Shown: in pieces, positions 50,184 to 59,107 of the stretch
Layout: each line of letters begins with the position of its first letter
Numbering within the stretch: the first letter of the stretch is position 1
DNA from: Sphingomonas hylomeconis
GTDB lineage: Bacteria; Pseudomonadota; Alphaproteobacteria; Sphingomonadales; Sphingomonadaceae
Assembly (NCBI RefSeq): GCF_025370105.1
Contig: NZ_JANQBK010000004.1
Location: 186,001-250,000, forward strand
DNA length: 64,000 nt
Reading direction: 5' to 3'
Program-made: the position numbers and the translations under genes
The notes under the pieces: generated by a model
Seen by the model: the letters and a program-made list of their open reading frames with translations, nothing else
Databases searched by the model: none
Told to the model about the DNA's origin: nothing

Positions 50184-52868
50184 ATGGCCGACCTTCCGAC
50201 GATCGCGAACAATCCCGACATCCGCTTCCTGGGCAAATTGCTCGGCGATGTGATTCGCGATTATGGCGGCGCCAAGCTGTTCGAGCGCACCGAATATATC
50301 CGCGCCGCCTCGGTCGAGCGGCATCGCGGCGCGAACGGGATCGATCTCGGGCTCGATCGGCTGGATATCGACGAGACGCTCGATTTCGTGCGCGGCTTCA
50401 TGCTGTTCTCGATGCTCGCCAATCTCGCCGAGGATCGCCAGGGCGTGGCGGCCGAGCATGGCGCGACGCTGGAGGCGGCGCTCGAGCGGCTCGCCGCCGA
50501 GGGGATCGATACGCAAGCGGTGATGACCCTGCTCGATCACGCGCTGATCGCGCCGGTGCTCACCGCGCACCCGACCGAGGTGCGGCGCAAGTCGATGATC
50601 GATCACCGCAACCATATCGCCGCGCTGATGGCGCTGCGCGACAAGGGGCTGGCCGAGACTCCCGACGGCGACAAGATCGACGAGGCGATCCTGCGCCAGA
50701 TCGCTTTGCTGTGGCAGACGCGCGTGCTGCGCCGCGAGCGATTGTACGTCGCCGACGAGGTCGAGACCGCGCTCAGCTATCTGCGCGACGTGTTCCTGCC
50801 CGCTTTGCCCGCGCTCTACCAGCGCTGGGATCGCGCGCTGGGCCAGCGCACGCCGAGCTTCCTCAAGCCGGGCAGCTGGATCGGTGGCGATCGCGACGGC
50901 AATCCCTTCGTCACGGCGGACAGTTTGCGCGCCGCGCTCGGCAAGGCCAGCGAAGCGGTGCTGGTCCATTATCTCGACGCGGTGAATGCGCTGGGCGCCG
51001 AACTGTCGATCTCGACCGACATTGCCGAGGCCGATGCCGAGGTCCGCGCGCTGGCCGAGGCGAGCGGCGACACCGCCGCCAGCCGCAGCGACGAGCCCTA
51101 TCGCCGTGCGCTCAGCGGCATCTATGCCCGGCTCGCCGCGACGCATCTCGCGCTGACCGGCAAGCCCGCGCCCCGCCCCGCGACGCTGAAGGGCGAGCCC
51201 TATCCCGACCCGCAGGCGTTCCGCGCCGATCTGGTGATCATCGCCCGCGCGCTCCGCCACGATGGCGGCGCGCTGGCGTCGAGCGGCGCGCTCGGCCGGC
51301 TGATCCGGGCGGTCGAGACGTTCGGCTTCCATCTCGCCACGCTCGATCTGCGCCAGAACAGCGCGGTGCACGAACGCGTCGTCGCCGAACTGCTCAAGGT
51401 CGCCGGGGTCGAGGCCGAGTATCTCGCGCTCGACGAAGCCGCCCGCGTGAAACTGCTGCGCACCGAACTGTCCAACGCGCGCCCCCTGACCAGCAGCTTC
51501 GCCGCCTATTCCGAGGAAACCGCCAGCGAACTCGCCATCGTCCGCGCCGCCGACGAGGCGCATGCCCGATACGGCCCGGGCTGCATCGTCAATTACATCG
51601 TCTCGATGGCGCAATCGGTCTCCGATCTGCTCGAAATCAACCTGCTCTTGAAGGAAGTCGGCCTCTACCGGCCCAATTCTTCACAAGGGGGTGATTCGCC
51701 CAGCGCCGCGATCATGGCGGTGCCGCTGTTCGAGACGATCGGCGATCTCGAGGCCGCGCCCGGCATCATGACCGACTGGCTCGCGCTCCCCGAAATCGCC
51801 GCGATCGCCAGCGCGCGCGGTTATCAGGAAGTGATGATCGGCTATTCCGACAGCAACAAGGATGGCGGCTATCTCACCTCGACCTGGAGCCTGAGCGTCG
51901 CATCGACCGCGCTCAAGCCGGTGTTCGAGAAGGCCGGCATTGCCATGCAGCTGTTCCACGGCCGCGGCGGCGCGGTCGGGCGCGGCGGCGGCTCGAGCTT
52001 CGCGGCGATCCGCGCGCAGCCGCCGGGCACGGTGCAGGGCCGCATCCGCATCACCGAACAGGGCGAGGTGATCGCCGGCAAATACGGCACGCGTGATGCC
52101 GCGATGACCAATCTCGAGGCGATGGCCTCGGCCACATTGCTCGCCAGCCTCGAGCCCGATCAGCTGTCGCCGGCCGACACGAAGCGCTTCGGCGAGGCGA
52201 TGACGCAGCTCTCTGACACCGCGTTCCACGCCTATCGCGACCTCGTCTATGGTGACGACGCGCAGGGCTTCCGCACCTTCTTCCGCCAGATGACGCCGCT
52301 CACCGAGATCGCCGGCCTCAACATCGGCAGTCGCCCCGCCAGCCGCACCAAGAGCGACCGGATCGAGGATCTGCGCGCGATCCCCTGGGTGTTCAGCTGG
52401 GCGCAGGCGCGCGTCATGCTGCCCGGCTGGTACGGCGTGGGGCAAGCGCTCGAGGCTTTCCCGGACAAGGCGCTGCTCAAGGAAATGGCCGAAGCCTGGC
52501 CGTTCTTCGCCGCCAGCCTCGCCAATATGGAGCAGGTGATCGCCAAGTCCGACATGGGCATCGCGTCGCATTATGCCGCCCTGGTCGAGGATGCCGATCT
52601 GCGGACGCGCGTGTTCGGCCAGATCGAGACCGGCTGGCACCAGGCGCATGACGGGCTGCTCGCCGCCACCGGCCAGTCCCGCCTGCTCGAAAAGCATCCC
52701 GCGCTCGACGCCTCGATCCGCCTGCGCCTGCCCTATATCGAGCCGCTCAACCTGCTGCAGATCGAACTGATCAAGCGCCGCCGCGCCGGCGAGGAGGATG
52801 CACGGATCGGCGAAGGCATCCTGCTGTCGATCAACGCCATCGCCACCGCGCTACGGAACAGCGGTTAG
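50184..52868 (+). CDS. ppc: Phosphoenolpyruvate carboxylase
   Basis: 894-residue PEP carboxylase, replenishing oxaloacetate for the TCA cycle. The catalytic histidine motif is VLTAHPTEVRRKS (near 128). The second signature is MIGYSDSNKDGGYLTS, and the Gly-rich loop is LFHGRGGAVGRGGG. C-terminal RLPYIEPLNLLQIELIKRRR and ALRNSG end as expected for the allosteric region. Full length. A family C repeat follows. Confidence 0.98.
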   Translation: MADLPTIANNPDIRFLGKLLGDVIRDYGGAKLFERTEYIRAASVERHRGANGIDLGLDRLDIDETLDFVRGFMLFSMLANLAEDRQGVAAEHGATLEAALERLAAEGIDTQAVMTLLDHALIAPVLTAHPTEVRRKSMIDHRNHIAALMALRDKGLAETPDGDKIDEAILRQIALLWQTRVLRRERLYVADEVETALSYLRDVFLPALPALYQRWDRALGQRTPSFLKPGSWIGGDRDGNPFVTADSLRAALGKASEAVLVHYLDAVNALGAELSISTDIAEADAEVRALAEASGDTAASRSDEPYRRALSGIYARLAATHLALTGKPAPRPATLKGEPYPDPQAFRADLVIIARALRHDGGALASSGALGRLIRAVETFGFHLATLDLRQNSAVHERVVAELLKVAGVEAEYLALDEAARVKLLRTELSNARPLTSSFAAYSEETASELAIVRAADEAHARYGPGCIVNYIVSMAQSVSDLLEINLLLKEVGLYRPNSSQGGDSPSAAIMAVPLFETIGDLEAAPGIMTDWLALPEIAAIASARGYQEVMIGYSDSNKDGGYLTSTWSLSVASTALKPVFEKAGIAMQLFHGRGGAVGRGGGSSFAAIRAQPPGTVQGRIRITEQGEVIAGKYGTRDAAMTNLEAMASATLLASLEPDQLSPADTKRFGEAMTQLSDTAFHAYRDLVYGDDAQGFRTFFRQMTPLTEIAGLNIGSRPASRTKSDRIEDLRAIPWVFSWAQARVMLPGWYGVGQALEAFPDKALLKEMAEAWPFFAASLANMEQVIAKSDMGIASHYAALVEDADLRTRVFGQIETGWHQAHDGLLAATGQSRLLEKHPALDASIRLRLPYIEPLNLLQIELIKRRRAGEEDARIGEGILLSINAIATALRNSG

Positions 52869-52879
52869 GCAGAAATATT

Positions 52880-53011
52880 GGTTCACGCGGAGGCGCGGAG
52901 GCGCGGAGATGTCACGCCCGCGGCCATGTTACGCCGCACCAACACTTTTCTCACATTCGCGCGTTCGCGCGAAATCTCTTTCCTCCGCGTCTCCGCGTCT
53001 CCGCGCGAACC
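52880..53011. repeat. Inverted repeat with internal CGCGGAG units (family C)
   Basis: The left arm at 52880-52908 (GGTTCACGCGGAGG followed by two more CGCGGAG units) and the right arm at 52982-53011 (three CTCCGCG units and CGCGAACC) are complementary over about 29 bases with three mismatches. The loop is about 73 bases, with a further CGCGCG-TT-CGCGCG dyad. It separates ppc from the convergent thioesterase. Confidence 0.8.
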
Positions 53012-53019
53012 ACCCTTCT

Positions 53020-53424
53020 TCAATCGCTCAGAAACGCTTCCGCCATCTCCGGCCGCACGCGCAGCAGCCGCCCGCTCGCTTTGTCGATCAGCGCCCAGGT
53101 CGTCACCGCCTCCACCTTGACCTTGCCGTCCGCGCCGGTGAACCGCACGTGCCGGTCGAACCGCGCGCCCTTGGGCGGCGCCGGCACCCAGGTCTCGCCC
53201 GTCACCGTCTCGCCGGCGCGCACATTGCCGCGATAATCGATCTCGTGCCGGGTAATGACCCAGAAATACGCCGCCTGATCCTCGGCCGAGGCCACCGCCG
53301 CCCAATGCGCCAGCGCGATGCGCTGGATCCACTGCACCCACACCGCATTGTTGACGTGGCCAAGCTCGTCAATGTCCTCGGGCGCGGCGGTGATCGATAG
53401 CGTGAAGCGCGTCACTGGCCCCAC
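53020..53424 (-). CDS. Acyl-CoA thioesterase, hotdog fold (4HBT)
   Basis: 134-residue hotdog-fold thioesterase. AAPEDIDELGHVNNAVWVQW is the 4-hydroxybenzoyl-CoA thioesterase signature with the catalytic Asp, and YFWVITRHEIDYRGNVRAGE follows. The GTG at 53424 (or 53415) is the start; the first follows AGGATGACGG, inside family A copy 5. Substrate chain unknown. Confidence 0.9.
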   Translation of the reverse strand: MGPVTRFTLSITAAPEDIDELGHVNNAVWVQWIQRIALAHWAAVASAEDQAAYFWVITRHEIDYRGNVRAGETVTGETWVPAPPKGARFDRHVRFTGADGKVKVEAVTTWALIDKASGRLLRVRPEMAEAFLSD

Positions 53425-53431
53425 CCCGAAC

Positions 53432-53538
53432 CGTCATCCTGAACTTGTTTCAGGATCCAGGCGCGGTCAGTTGCCGCAATGACGGTATCCGTGAGGCGGG
53501 TGACCGCGTCTGGATGCTGAAACACGTTCAGCATGACG
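53432..53538. repeat. Dispersed intergenic palindrome, family A, copy 5
   Basis: Left hairpin ATCCTGAA-CTTGT-TTCAGGAT after CGTC; right hairpin ATGCTGAA-ACACG-TTCAGCAT before GACG. The right-hand sequence closely matches the copy at 1755. It spans the whole gap between the thioesterase start and the oligopeptidase stop. Confidence 0.85.
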
Positions 53539-55635
53539 CTATTCCTCCACGCCCAGCTGCCACAGCACGAAGGCATGTTCCTCCGCCGCCTCGCGCAAAC
53601 TCTCGAACCGCCCCGATTTCCCGCCATGCCCCGCGCCCATATTGGTCTTGAGCAGCAGCACGTTATCGTCCGTCTTGGTGGCGCGCAGCTTCGCCGCCCA
53701 TTTCGCCGGCTCCCAATAGGTCACGCGCGGATCGTTGAGCCCGCCGCTGATGAACATCGGCGGATAGGCCTGCGGCTTGACCTGATCGTACGGCGAATAG
53801 CTCCGGATCAGCGCGAACGCGGCGGGATCCTCGATCGGATTGCCCCATTCGGGCCATTCCCCCGGCGTCAGCGGCAGATCGCCGTCGAGCATCGTGTTCA
53901 GCACGTCGACGAACGGCACGTCGGCGATCACCGCGCCCCACAGTTCGGGATCGGAATTGACCACCGCGCCCATCAGCTCGCCGCCCGCCGAGCGCCCGGC
54001 GATCGCGATCCTGCCGGCCGAGGTCCAGCCCTGCGCGACCAGCCCCTTCGCCACATCGACGAAATCGTTGAACGTGTTGGCGCGCTTCTCGAGCTTGCCG
54101 TCGAGATACCATTGCTGCCCGAGATCGTCGCCGCCGCGGATATGCGCGATGGCATAGGCGAAACCGCGATCGAGCAGCGAGAGCCGCCCGGTCGAAAAGC
54201 CCGGCGGGATGGCATAGCCGTAGGCGCCATAGGCATAGAGGAACAGCGGGCGCGATCCGTCCTTGGGAAAGTCCTTCGGATAGACGATCGACACCGGCAC
54301 CTCGGTGCCGTCGCGCGCGGTGATCTTGAGCCGCTCGGTGCGATAGCCATCCGCGTCATAGCCGGACGGGATTTCCTGCACCTTGAGCGTGGTCAGCGTG
54401 CCGCTCGCCACGTCGTAATCATATTCGGTCCCCGGCGTGACCATCGATTCATAACCGACGCGCAGGACTGCCATGTCATATTCCGGGTTGTTGCCCAGGC
54501 CCGCATCATAGCTCGCCTCGGGAAACGCGATGCGCTGCGCCTCCAATGGCGTTTCGTAGCGCCGGATCTCGATCTGATCCAAACCATCCTCGCGCCCGTC
54601 GACGATGAAGAAGTCCTTGAAGCACTCGATTCCGGTCATGTAGAAATGCGCCGACGGCGCGATCAGCTCGGACCACTCGTCCGGCGCGTCGATGCGCGCG
54701 GTGCACAGCCGGAAGTTCGGATCCACATCGTTGGTGTGGATGAACAACGTGCCGTCATGCTCGTCCACGTCATATTCGCGCCCCGTCTTGCGCGCCGAGA
54801 CGAGCAAAGGCGTGGCCAGCGGATCGTTCGCCGGCAGCAGATAGATTTCGCTCGTGTCGTGCCCGCCGGTCGCCAGCACGATCCACGCGCGATTGCTCGT
54901 CATGTCGACGCCGACCGAGAAGCTCGCATCCTCCTCGTAATAGATCACCACATCGTCGGCGACCGGGGTGCCCAAGCGGTGGAACTTGATCGTCCGCGTG
55001 CGCCAATGCTCGTCGGTCAGCCCGTACAGCACGCCGCTGCCATCGGTCGTGAAGACGATATTGCCGATCGCCCCCTCGATCGAATCCGATCCCCATTTGC
55101 CCGAGACGCCGTCAATCTCTTCGGCGAGCGGCGCGCCGTCCTCGAGCGACTTGAAGCGGATCGTGTAGCGCTCCGATCCGTCGGCATCGGTCGAATAGGC
55201 CATCAGCGTGCCGTCCTCGCTGATCACGATCGCGCCCAAACGGAAATATTCCTTGCCCTCGGCCAGCGCCGGCTCGTCGAGGATCAGCTCGTCCGGCCCG
55301 CCCGCTACGGGCCTCCGCCACCATTTGCGATACTGGCCGCCGGTCTCGAACGCGGTCCAGTACAGCCAGTCGCCATCCTTTTGCGGCACGGACGAATCGT
55401 CCTCCTTGATCCGCGCCTTCATCTCTTCGTAGAGCCGCTCGGTCAGCGCCTTGTGCGGCGCCATCACCCCCTCGAAATAGGCGTTCTCCGCCTCGAGATA
55501 GGCGAGCACGTCCGCGTCATCGACCTCGGGGTAGTTCGGGTCCTTCAGCCAGGCATAGGGGTCTTCGATCGTCACGCCGTGGGCGGTGAAGCTGTGCGGG
55601 CGGGTCTCGGCGATGGGGGGCGTAAGCTCGGTCAT
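53539..55635 (-). CDS. Oligopeptidase B-like S9 peptidase
   Basis: 698-residue cytoplasmic-type serine peptidase. The N-terminal region (TFTAHG-type, EDPYAWLKDPNY) and seven-bladed propeller (about 70-400) precede the alpha/beta hydrolase. The nucleophile is in AIAGRSAGGELMGAV, the acid near SGGLNDPRVTYWEP and the histidine in MGAGHGGKSGR. GGDDLGQQWYLDGKLEKRANTFND is the usual oligopeptidase B stretch. Cleaves short peptides after basic residues in known members. ATG 55635 removes a spurious 20-residue extension. Confidence 0.94.
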   Translation of the reverse strand: MTELTPPIAETRPHSFTAHGVTIEDPYAWLKDPNYPEVDDADVLAYLEAENAYFEGVMAPHKALTERLYEEMKARIKEDDSSVPQKDGDWLYWTAFETGGQYRKWWRRPVAGGPDELILDEPALAEGKEYFRLGAIVISEDGTLMAYSTDADGSERYTIRFKSLEDGAPLAEEIDGVSGKWGSDSIEGAIGNIVFTTDGSGVLYGLTDEHWRTRTIKFHRLGTPVADDVVIYYEEDASFSVGVDMTSNRAWIVLATGGHDTSEIYLLPANDPLATPLLVSARKTGREYDVDEHDGTLFIHTNDVDPNFRLCTARIDAPDEWSELIAPSAHFYMTGIECFKDFFIVDGREDGLDQIEIRRYETPLEAQRIAFPEASYDAGLGNNPEYDMAVLRVGYESMVTPGTEYDYDVASGTLTTLKVQEIPSGYDADGYRTERLKITARDGTEVPVSIVYPKDFPKDGSRPLFLYAYGAYGYAIPPGFSTGRLSLLDRGFAYAIAHIRGGDDLGQQWYLDGKLEKRANTFNDFVDVAKGLVAQGWTSAGRIAIAGRSAGGELMGAVVNSDPELWGAVIADVPFVDVLNTMLDGDLPLTPGEWPEWGNPIEDPAAFALIRSYSPYDQVKPQAYPPMFISGGLNDPRVTYWEPAKWAAKLRATKTDDNVLLLKTNMGAGHGGKSGRFESLREAAEEHAFVLWQLGVEE

Positions 55636-56148
55636 GCCGAGCGTCTTAGCGTGGACAGACGCCTTGTCGAAGCCCCACGTCCACTTTGCAAGCATCGGGA
55701 TTCATCCCTGCACGCACCCATTTCCGTCACCCTGAACTTATTTCAGGGTCCATTCCGCCACTTGGATCGGCGTCGCTGTGGCACGATGGATCCTGAACCG
55801 AGTTCAGGATGACGGGAAAGTGGCTGGCCGGGGCCGTCACCGCGTCCCGCCCGCGATGGAAGGCCGTCGCCAATCGCCGTTATTGCGCCTGTGGGATACG
55901 CTTGAAGCGCCAAGCATGAGCGCTACACGACCAACATTGCTCCCTGGTATGCCCGGTCTGCGCGTGCGCATCGAAAGAAGCGCTGTCCTACAAACCGCCT
56001 TTTATGCCACCGTCCCGGAATGCGTCCTGCCCCGCCTCGATCGATCGCAGCCCGCGCGCGCGGAGCGTGCGACTTTCGCGACGTTCGCCGCTCACCAGTT
56101 CCACCGTTTGGCCTAACCTTAGCCTGACCTTCCAGCCCAGAGACCCCC
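55636..56148. other. 513-bp intergenic region holding family A copy 6
   Basis: The first part contains family A copy 6 (55725-55815). The remaining 333 bp before the aminopeptidase gene show no convincing coding region, RNA gene or conserved motif; short open frames on both strands lack coding character. Promoters for the two divergent peptidase genes presumably lie here. Confidence 0.6.
55725..55815. repeat. Dispersed intergenic palindrome, family A, copy 6
   Basis: Left hairpin ACCCTGAA-CTTAT-TTCAGGGT after CGTC; right hairpin ATCCTGAA-CCGAG-TTCAGGAT before GACGG. Same orientation and spacing as the other copies. Confidence 0.85.
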
Positions 56149-57945
56149 ATGCCCCCCTATACCAATCGCCTCCACGCCTTCCGCGCGCAGCTCCAGCAGG
56201 ACGGCCTTAATGGCTTCGTCGTGCCGCTGACCGACGAGCATATGTCCGAATATGTCGGCGGCTATGCCCAGCGGCTTGCCTGGCTGACCGGCTTCCAGGG
56301 CTCGGCCGGCGCGGCGGCGGTGCTGGCGGATCAGGCGGCAATGTTCACCGACGGGCGCTATACGCTGCAGGTGCGCCAGCAGGTCGACGCCGCGGACTGG
56401 TCGTACCAGCCCGTCCCCGCGGTCAGCATCACCGACTGGCTCGCCGCGCATGCGCCCGCCGGCGGCCGGATCGGCTATGATCCGTGGCTGCACACCAGCG
56501 CCTGGGTGCGCGAAGCCGGCGCCGCGCTGAAGACGAAAGGCGCCACGCTGGTCGCAGTCGACCACAACCCGATCGACGCGATCTGGGCCGATCGCCCGCA
56601 ACCCTCAGACGCCAAGCTCAAAGTGCAGGACGACGCCGTCGCCGGCGCTTCCTCGGCCGAAAAGCGTGCCGGCATCGCCGACTGGCTCGCCGCGCACCAT
56701 GCCGACGCGGTCGTGCTCACCGCGCTCGATTCGATCGCCTGGACGCTCAACATCCGCGGGGCGGACGTGGCGCACACGCCGGTCGCCTTGTCCTACGCGA
56801 TCGTCGATGCCGATGGCACCGCGCAACTGTTCGTCGCGCCCGACAAGGTGACGGATGCAGTGCGCCAGCACCTCGGCAACGCCGTGCGCGTGCGCGATCG
56901 GTCCGAGTTCGCCGACGCGCTCGGCGGCTATGCCGGCAAGCTGATCGCCGCCGATCCCGACCGCGCGGTGGCGGCGATCTTCGATCGGCTCTCGGCCGGC
57001 GGCGCGACGATCATGACCGCGCGCGATCCGGTGGTGCTCGCCAAGGCGACCAAGAATCCGGCCGAGATCGCCGGCCACCGTGCCGCCTCGGCGCGCGACG
57101 GCGCCGCGCTCGTCCGCTTCCTGCGCTGGTGCGAATCGGCATTGGTGAAGGGCGGCCAGACCGAGCTCTCCGCCGCCGCCAAGCTGCAGGAACTGCGCGA
57201 GGCGACCGGCGTGCTGCTCGACACCTCGTTCGACACGATCTCCGCCACCGGCGCCAACGGCGCCAGCCCGCATTATCACGTCACCGAGGACTCGAATGCG
57301 CCGATCGAAGCCGGCCAGCTCTATCTGGTCGATTCGGGGGGCCAATATGTCGACGGCACCACCGACGTGACGCGCGTCGTGCCGGTCGGCGCGCCGAGCG
57401 CGGAAATGCGCGACCGATTCACCCGCGTGCTGAAGGGCCATATCGCCATCGCCAGCGCGGTCTTCCCGCCCGGCACCAATGGCGGGCAGATCGATGCCTT
57501 TGCCCGGCGCCCATTATGGGAGGCGGGGCTCGATTACGCGCATGGCACCGGCCACGGCGTCGGCGCGTACCTGTCGGTCCACGAAGGCCCGCAGCGCATC
57601 GCCCAGCCCAATTATCCCGGCGGCGGCCCGTCCGAACCGCTGCGCCCGGGCATGATCATTTCCAACGAGCCCGGTTACTACAAGGCCGGCGCATACGGCA
57701 TCCGCATCGAGAATCTCGTGCTGGTCACGCCGCGCAGCTTGCCCGGCGGCGACGCCGAGATGCTCGGCTTCGAGACGCTGACCTTCGCGCCGATCGAACG
57801 CACGCTGATCGTGCCCGAAATGCTGACCGACTCGGAAGCCGCCTGGCTCGATGCCTATCATGCGCAGGTCGTCGCGATCATCGCGCCGCTGCTCGACACG
57901 GCGGAGCGCGCCTGGCTGGATGGCAAATGCGCGCCTATTCGCTAG
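56149..57945 (+). CDS. Xaa-Pro aminopeptidase (M24B, aminopeptidase P)
   Basis: 598-residue metallopeptidase of the long aminopeptidase P type with three domains. Two creatinase-like N-terminal domains (1 to about 310; LAWLTGFQGSAGAAAVL, FTDGRYTLQVRQQVD) precede the pita-bread catalytic domain. Its metal ligands are Asp in YLVDSGGQYVDGTTDVTR, His in HGTGHGVGAYLSVHEGP and Glu in SNEPGYYKAGAYGIRIENL. Removes N-terminal residues before proline. Its 3' end overlaps the small gene on the other strand. Confidence 0.95.
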   Translation: MPPYTNRLHAFRAQLQQDGLNGFVVPLTDEHMSEYVGGYAQRLAWLTGFQGSAGAAAVLADQAAMFTDGRYTLQVRQQVDAADWSYQPVPAVSITDWLAAHAPAGGRIGYDPWLHTSAWVREAGAALKTKGATLVAVDHNPIDAIWADRPQPSDAKLKVQDDAVAGASSAEKRAGIADWLAAHHADAVVLTALDSIAWTLNIRGADVAHTPVALSYAIVDADGTAQLFVAPDKVTDAVRQHLGNAVRVRDRSEFADALGGYAGKLIAADPDRAVAAIFDRLSAGGATIMTARDPVVLAKATKNPAEIAGHRAASARDGAALVRFLRWCESALVKGGQTELSAAAKLQELREATGVLLDTSFDTISATGANGASPHYHVTEDSNAPIEAGQLYLVDSGGQYVDGTTDVTRVVPVGAPSAEMRDRFTRVLKGHIAIASAVFPPGTNGGQIDAFARRPLWEAGLDYAHGTGHGVGAYLSVHEGPQRIAQPNYPGGGPSEPLRPGMIISNEPGYYKAGAYGIRIENLVLVTPRSLPGGDAEMLGFETLTFAPIERTLIVPEMLTDSEAAWLDAYHAQVVAIIAPLLDTAERAWLDGKCAPIR

Positions 57946-58066
57946 CGGGCTCCTTGGCCGGCGCGTCGGCGGCGCTGCGGCTCTGCGCCTTGCGCCGTTT
58001 CAGATTCTCGCGCAGCGCCGCCGCCAGCCGTTCCGCCTTCTCGTCCGCTGCCTTGTTGTCGCTCAT
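57935..58066 (-). CDS. Small helical conserved protein
   Basis: 43 codons: SDNKAADEKAERLAAALREN-type amphipathic basic helix followed by KRRKAQSRSAADAPAKEPASE. Small proteins with AERLAAALRENLKRRK are common in sphingomonads; role unknown. The last 11 bases overlap the 3' end of the convergent aminopeptidase gene. The longer open frame reaching into tRNA-Thr is rejected. Confidence 0.6.
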   Translation of the reverse strand: MSDNKAADEKAERLAAALRENLKRRKAQSRSAADAPAKEPASE

Positions 58067-58144
58067 ATCTCGCTTTGCCTTGACAATGTCGTCCCCCTCG
58101 TCTCTTAGGCCGCTTCCGCCAGCGCCGTAAGGCTCTCGCGGCAT

Positions 58145-58219
<75 letters not shown>

Positions 58220-58372
58220 GTTTCTAGCGGAATTTGATGGCTTTGAGCGTCGCCTTCGGGCGGCGCTCGGCGCAACGCGCGCGCCCTTCAGGCATCATAG
58301 CCGCCCTTGGGGTATTCCCGTATCTCGGTGCGCCGCCGCGAGCGATAGCCATGACCCGGCAGGAGACTGACG

Positions 58373-59107
58373 ATGGGTCCCACGGCGGCAGCGCGCGCAC
58401 TTGCTCCCCCGGTCTACCGGGTCGAAGGGCTGACCAAGACCTATGGCACGGGCGCGAACGCCGTGCAGGCGCTGCGCGGCGTCGATCTGGTCGCGCAGGC
58501 CGGCGCGATGATCGTCCTGCTCGGGCCGTCCGGGTCGGGCAAGTCGACGCTGCTCAACATCCTCGGCGGGCTGGATCATGCGACCGCCGGCCATGCCTGG
58601 TTCCACGACCGCGACGTCACCGCGTTCGACGATGACGCGCTCACCGAATATCGCCGCCGCAGCGTCGGCTTCGTGTTCCAGTTCTACAATCTCGTCGCCT
58701 CGCTGACAGCGCGCGAGAATATCGCGCTGATCACCGAGATTTCGGACCATCCGATGGATCCCGCCGCGGCGCTGGCGCTGGTCGGGCTCGAGACGCGGCT
58801 CGATCATTTTCCCGCGCAGCTGTCGGGCGGCGAGCAGCAGCGCGTCGCCATCGCCCGGGCGATCGCCAAACGCCCCGAAGTGCTGCTGTGCGACGAGCCG
58901 ACCGGCGCGCTCGACAGCCATACCGGCACGCGGGTGCTCGCCGCGCTCGACCAGGTCAATCGCGAGCTCGGCACGACCGTGTTCGTCATCACCCACAATG
59001 CCGTGATCGCCGACGTCGCCGACGAGGTGCTGCTGTTCGGCGACGGTCGCATCACCGGGCGGCGGCACAATGCCCGCCGCGCCGCACCGCTGGCGCTGAC
59101 ATGGTAA
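58373..59107 (+). CDS. ABC transporter ATP-binding protein (LolD/MacB type)
   Basis: 244-residue ATPase. Walker [21 protein letters not shown]-loop [18 protein letters not shown], signature [19 protein letters not shown], Walker [14 protein letters not shown] and H-loop VFVITHN are all present. AGGAGA precedes the ATG. The stop overlaps the permease ATG. It energises an exporter with the FtsX-like permease and HlyD-type subunit downstream. Confidence 0.96.
   Translation: MGPTAAARALAPPVYRVEGLTKTYGTGANAVQALRGVDLVAQAGAMIVLLGPSGSGKSTLLNILGGLDHATAGHAWFHDRDVTAFDDDALTEYRRRSVGFVFQFYNLVASLTARENIALITEISDHPMDPAAALALVGLETRLDHFPAQLSGGEQQRVAIARAIAKRPEVLLCDEPTGALDSHTGTRVLAALDQVNRELGTTVFVITHNAVIADVADEVLLFGDGRITGRRHNARRAAPLALTW

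Noticed and set aside
55923..56150. 75-codon minus-strand frame before the aminopeptidase gene
   Set aside because: Compositionally like shadow frames and without start signals or similarity.
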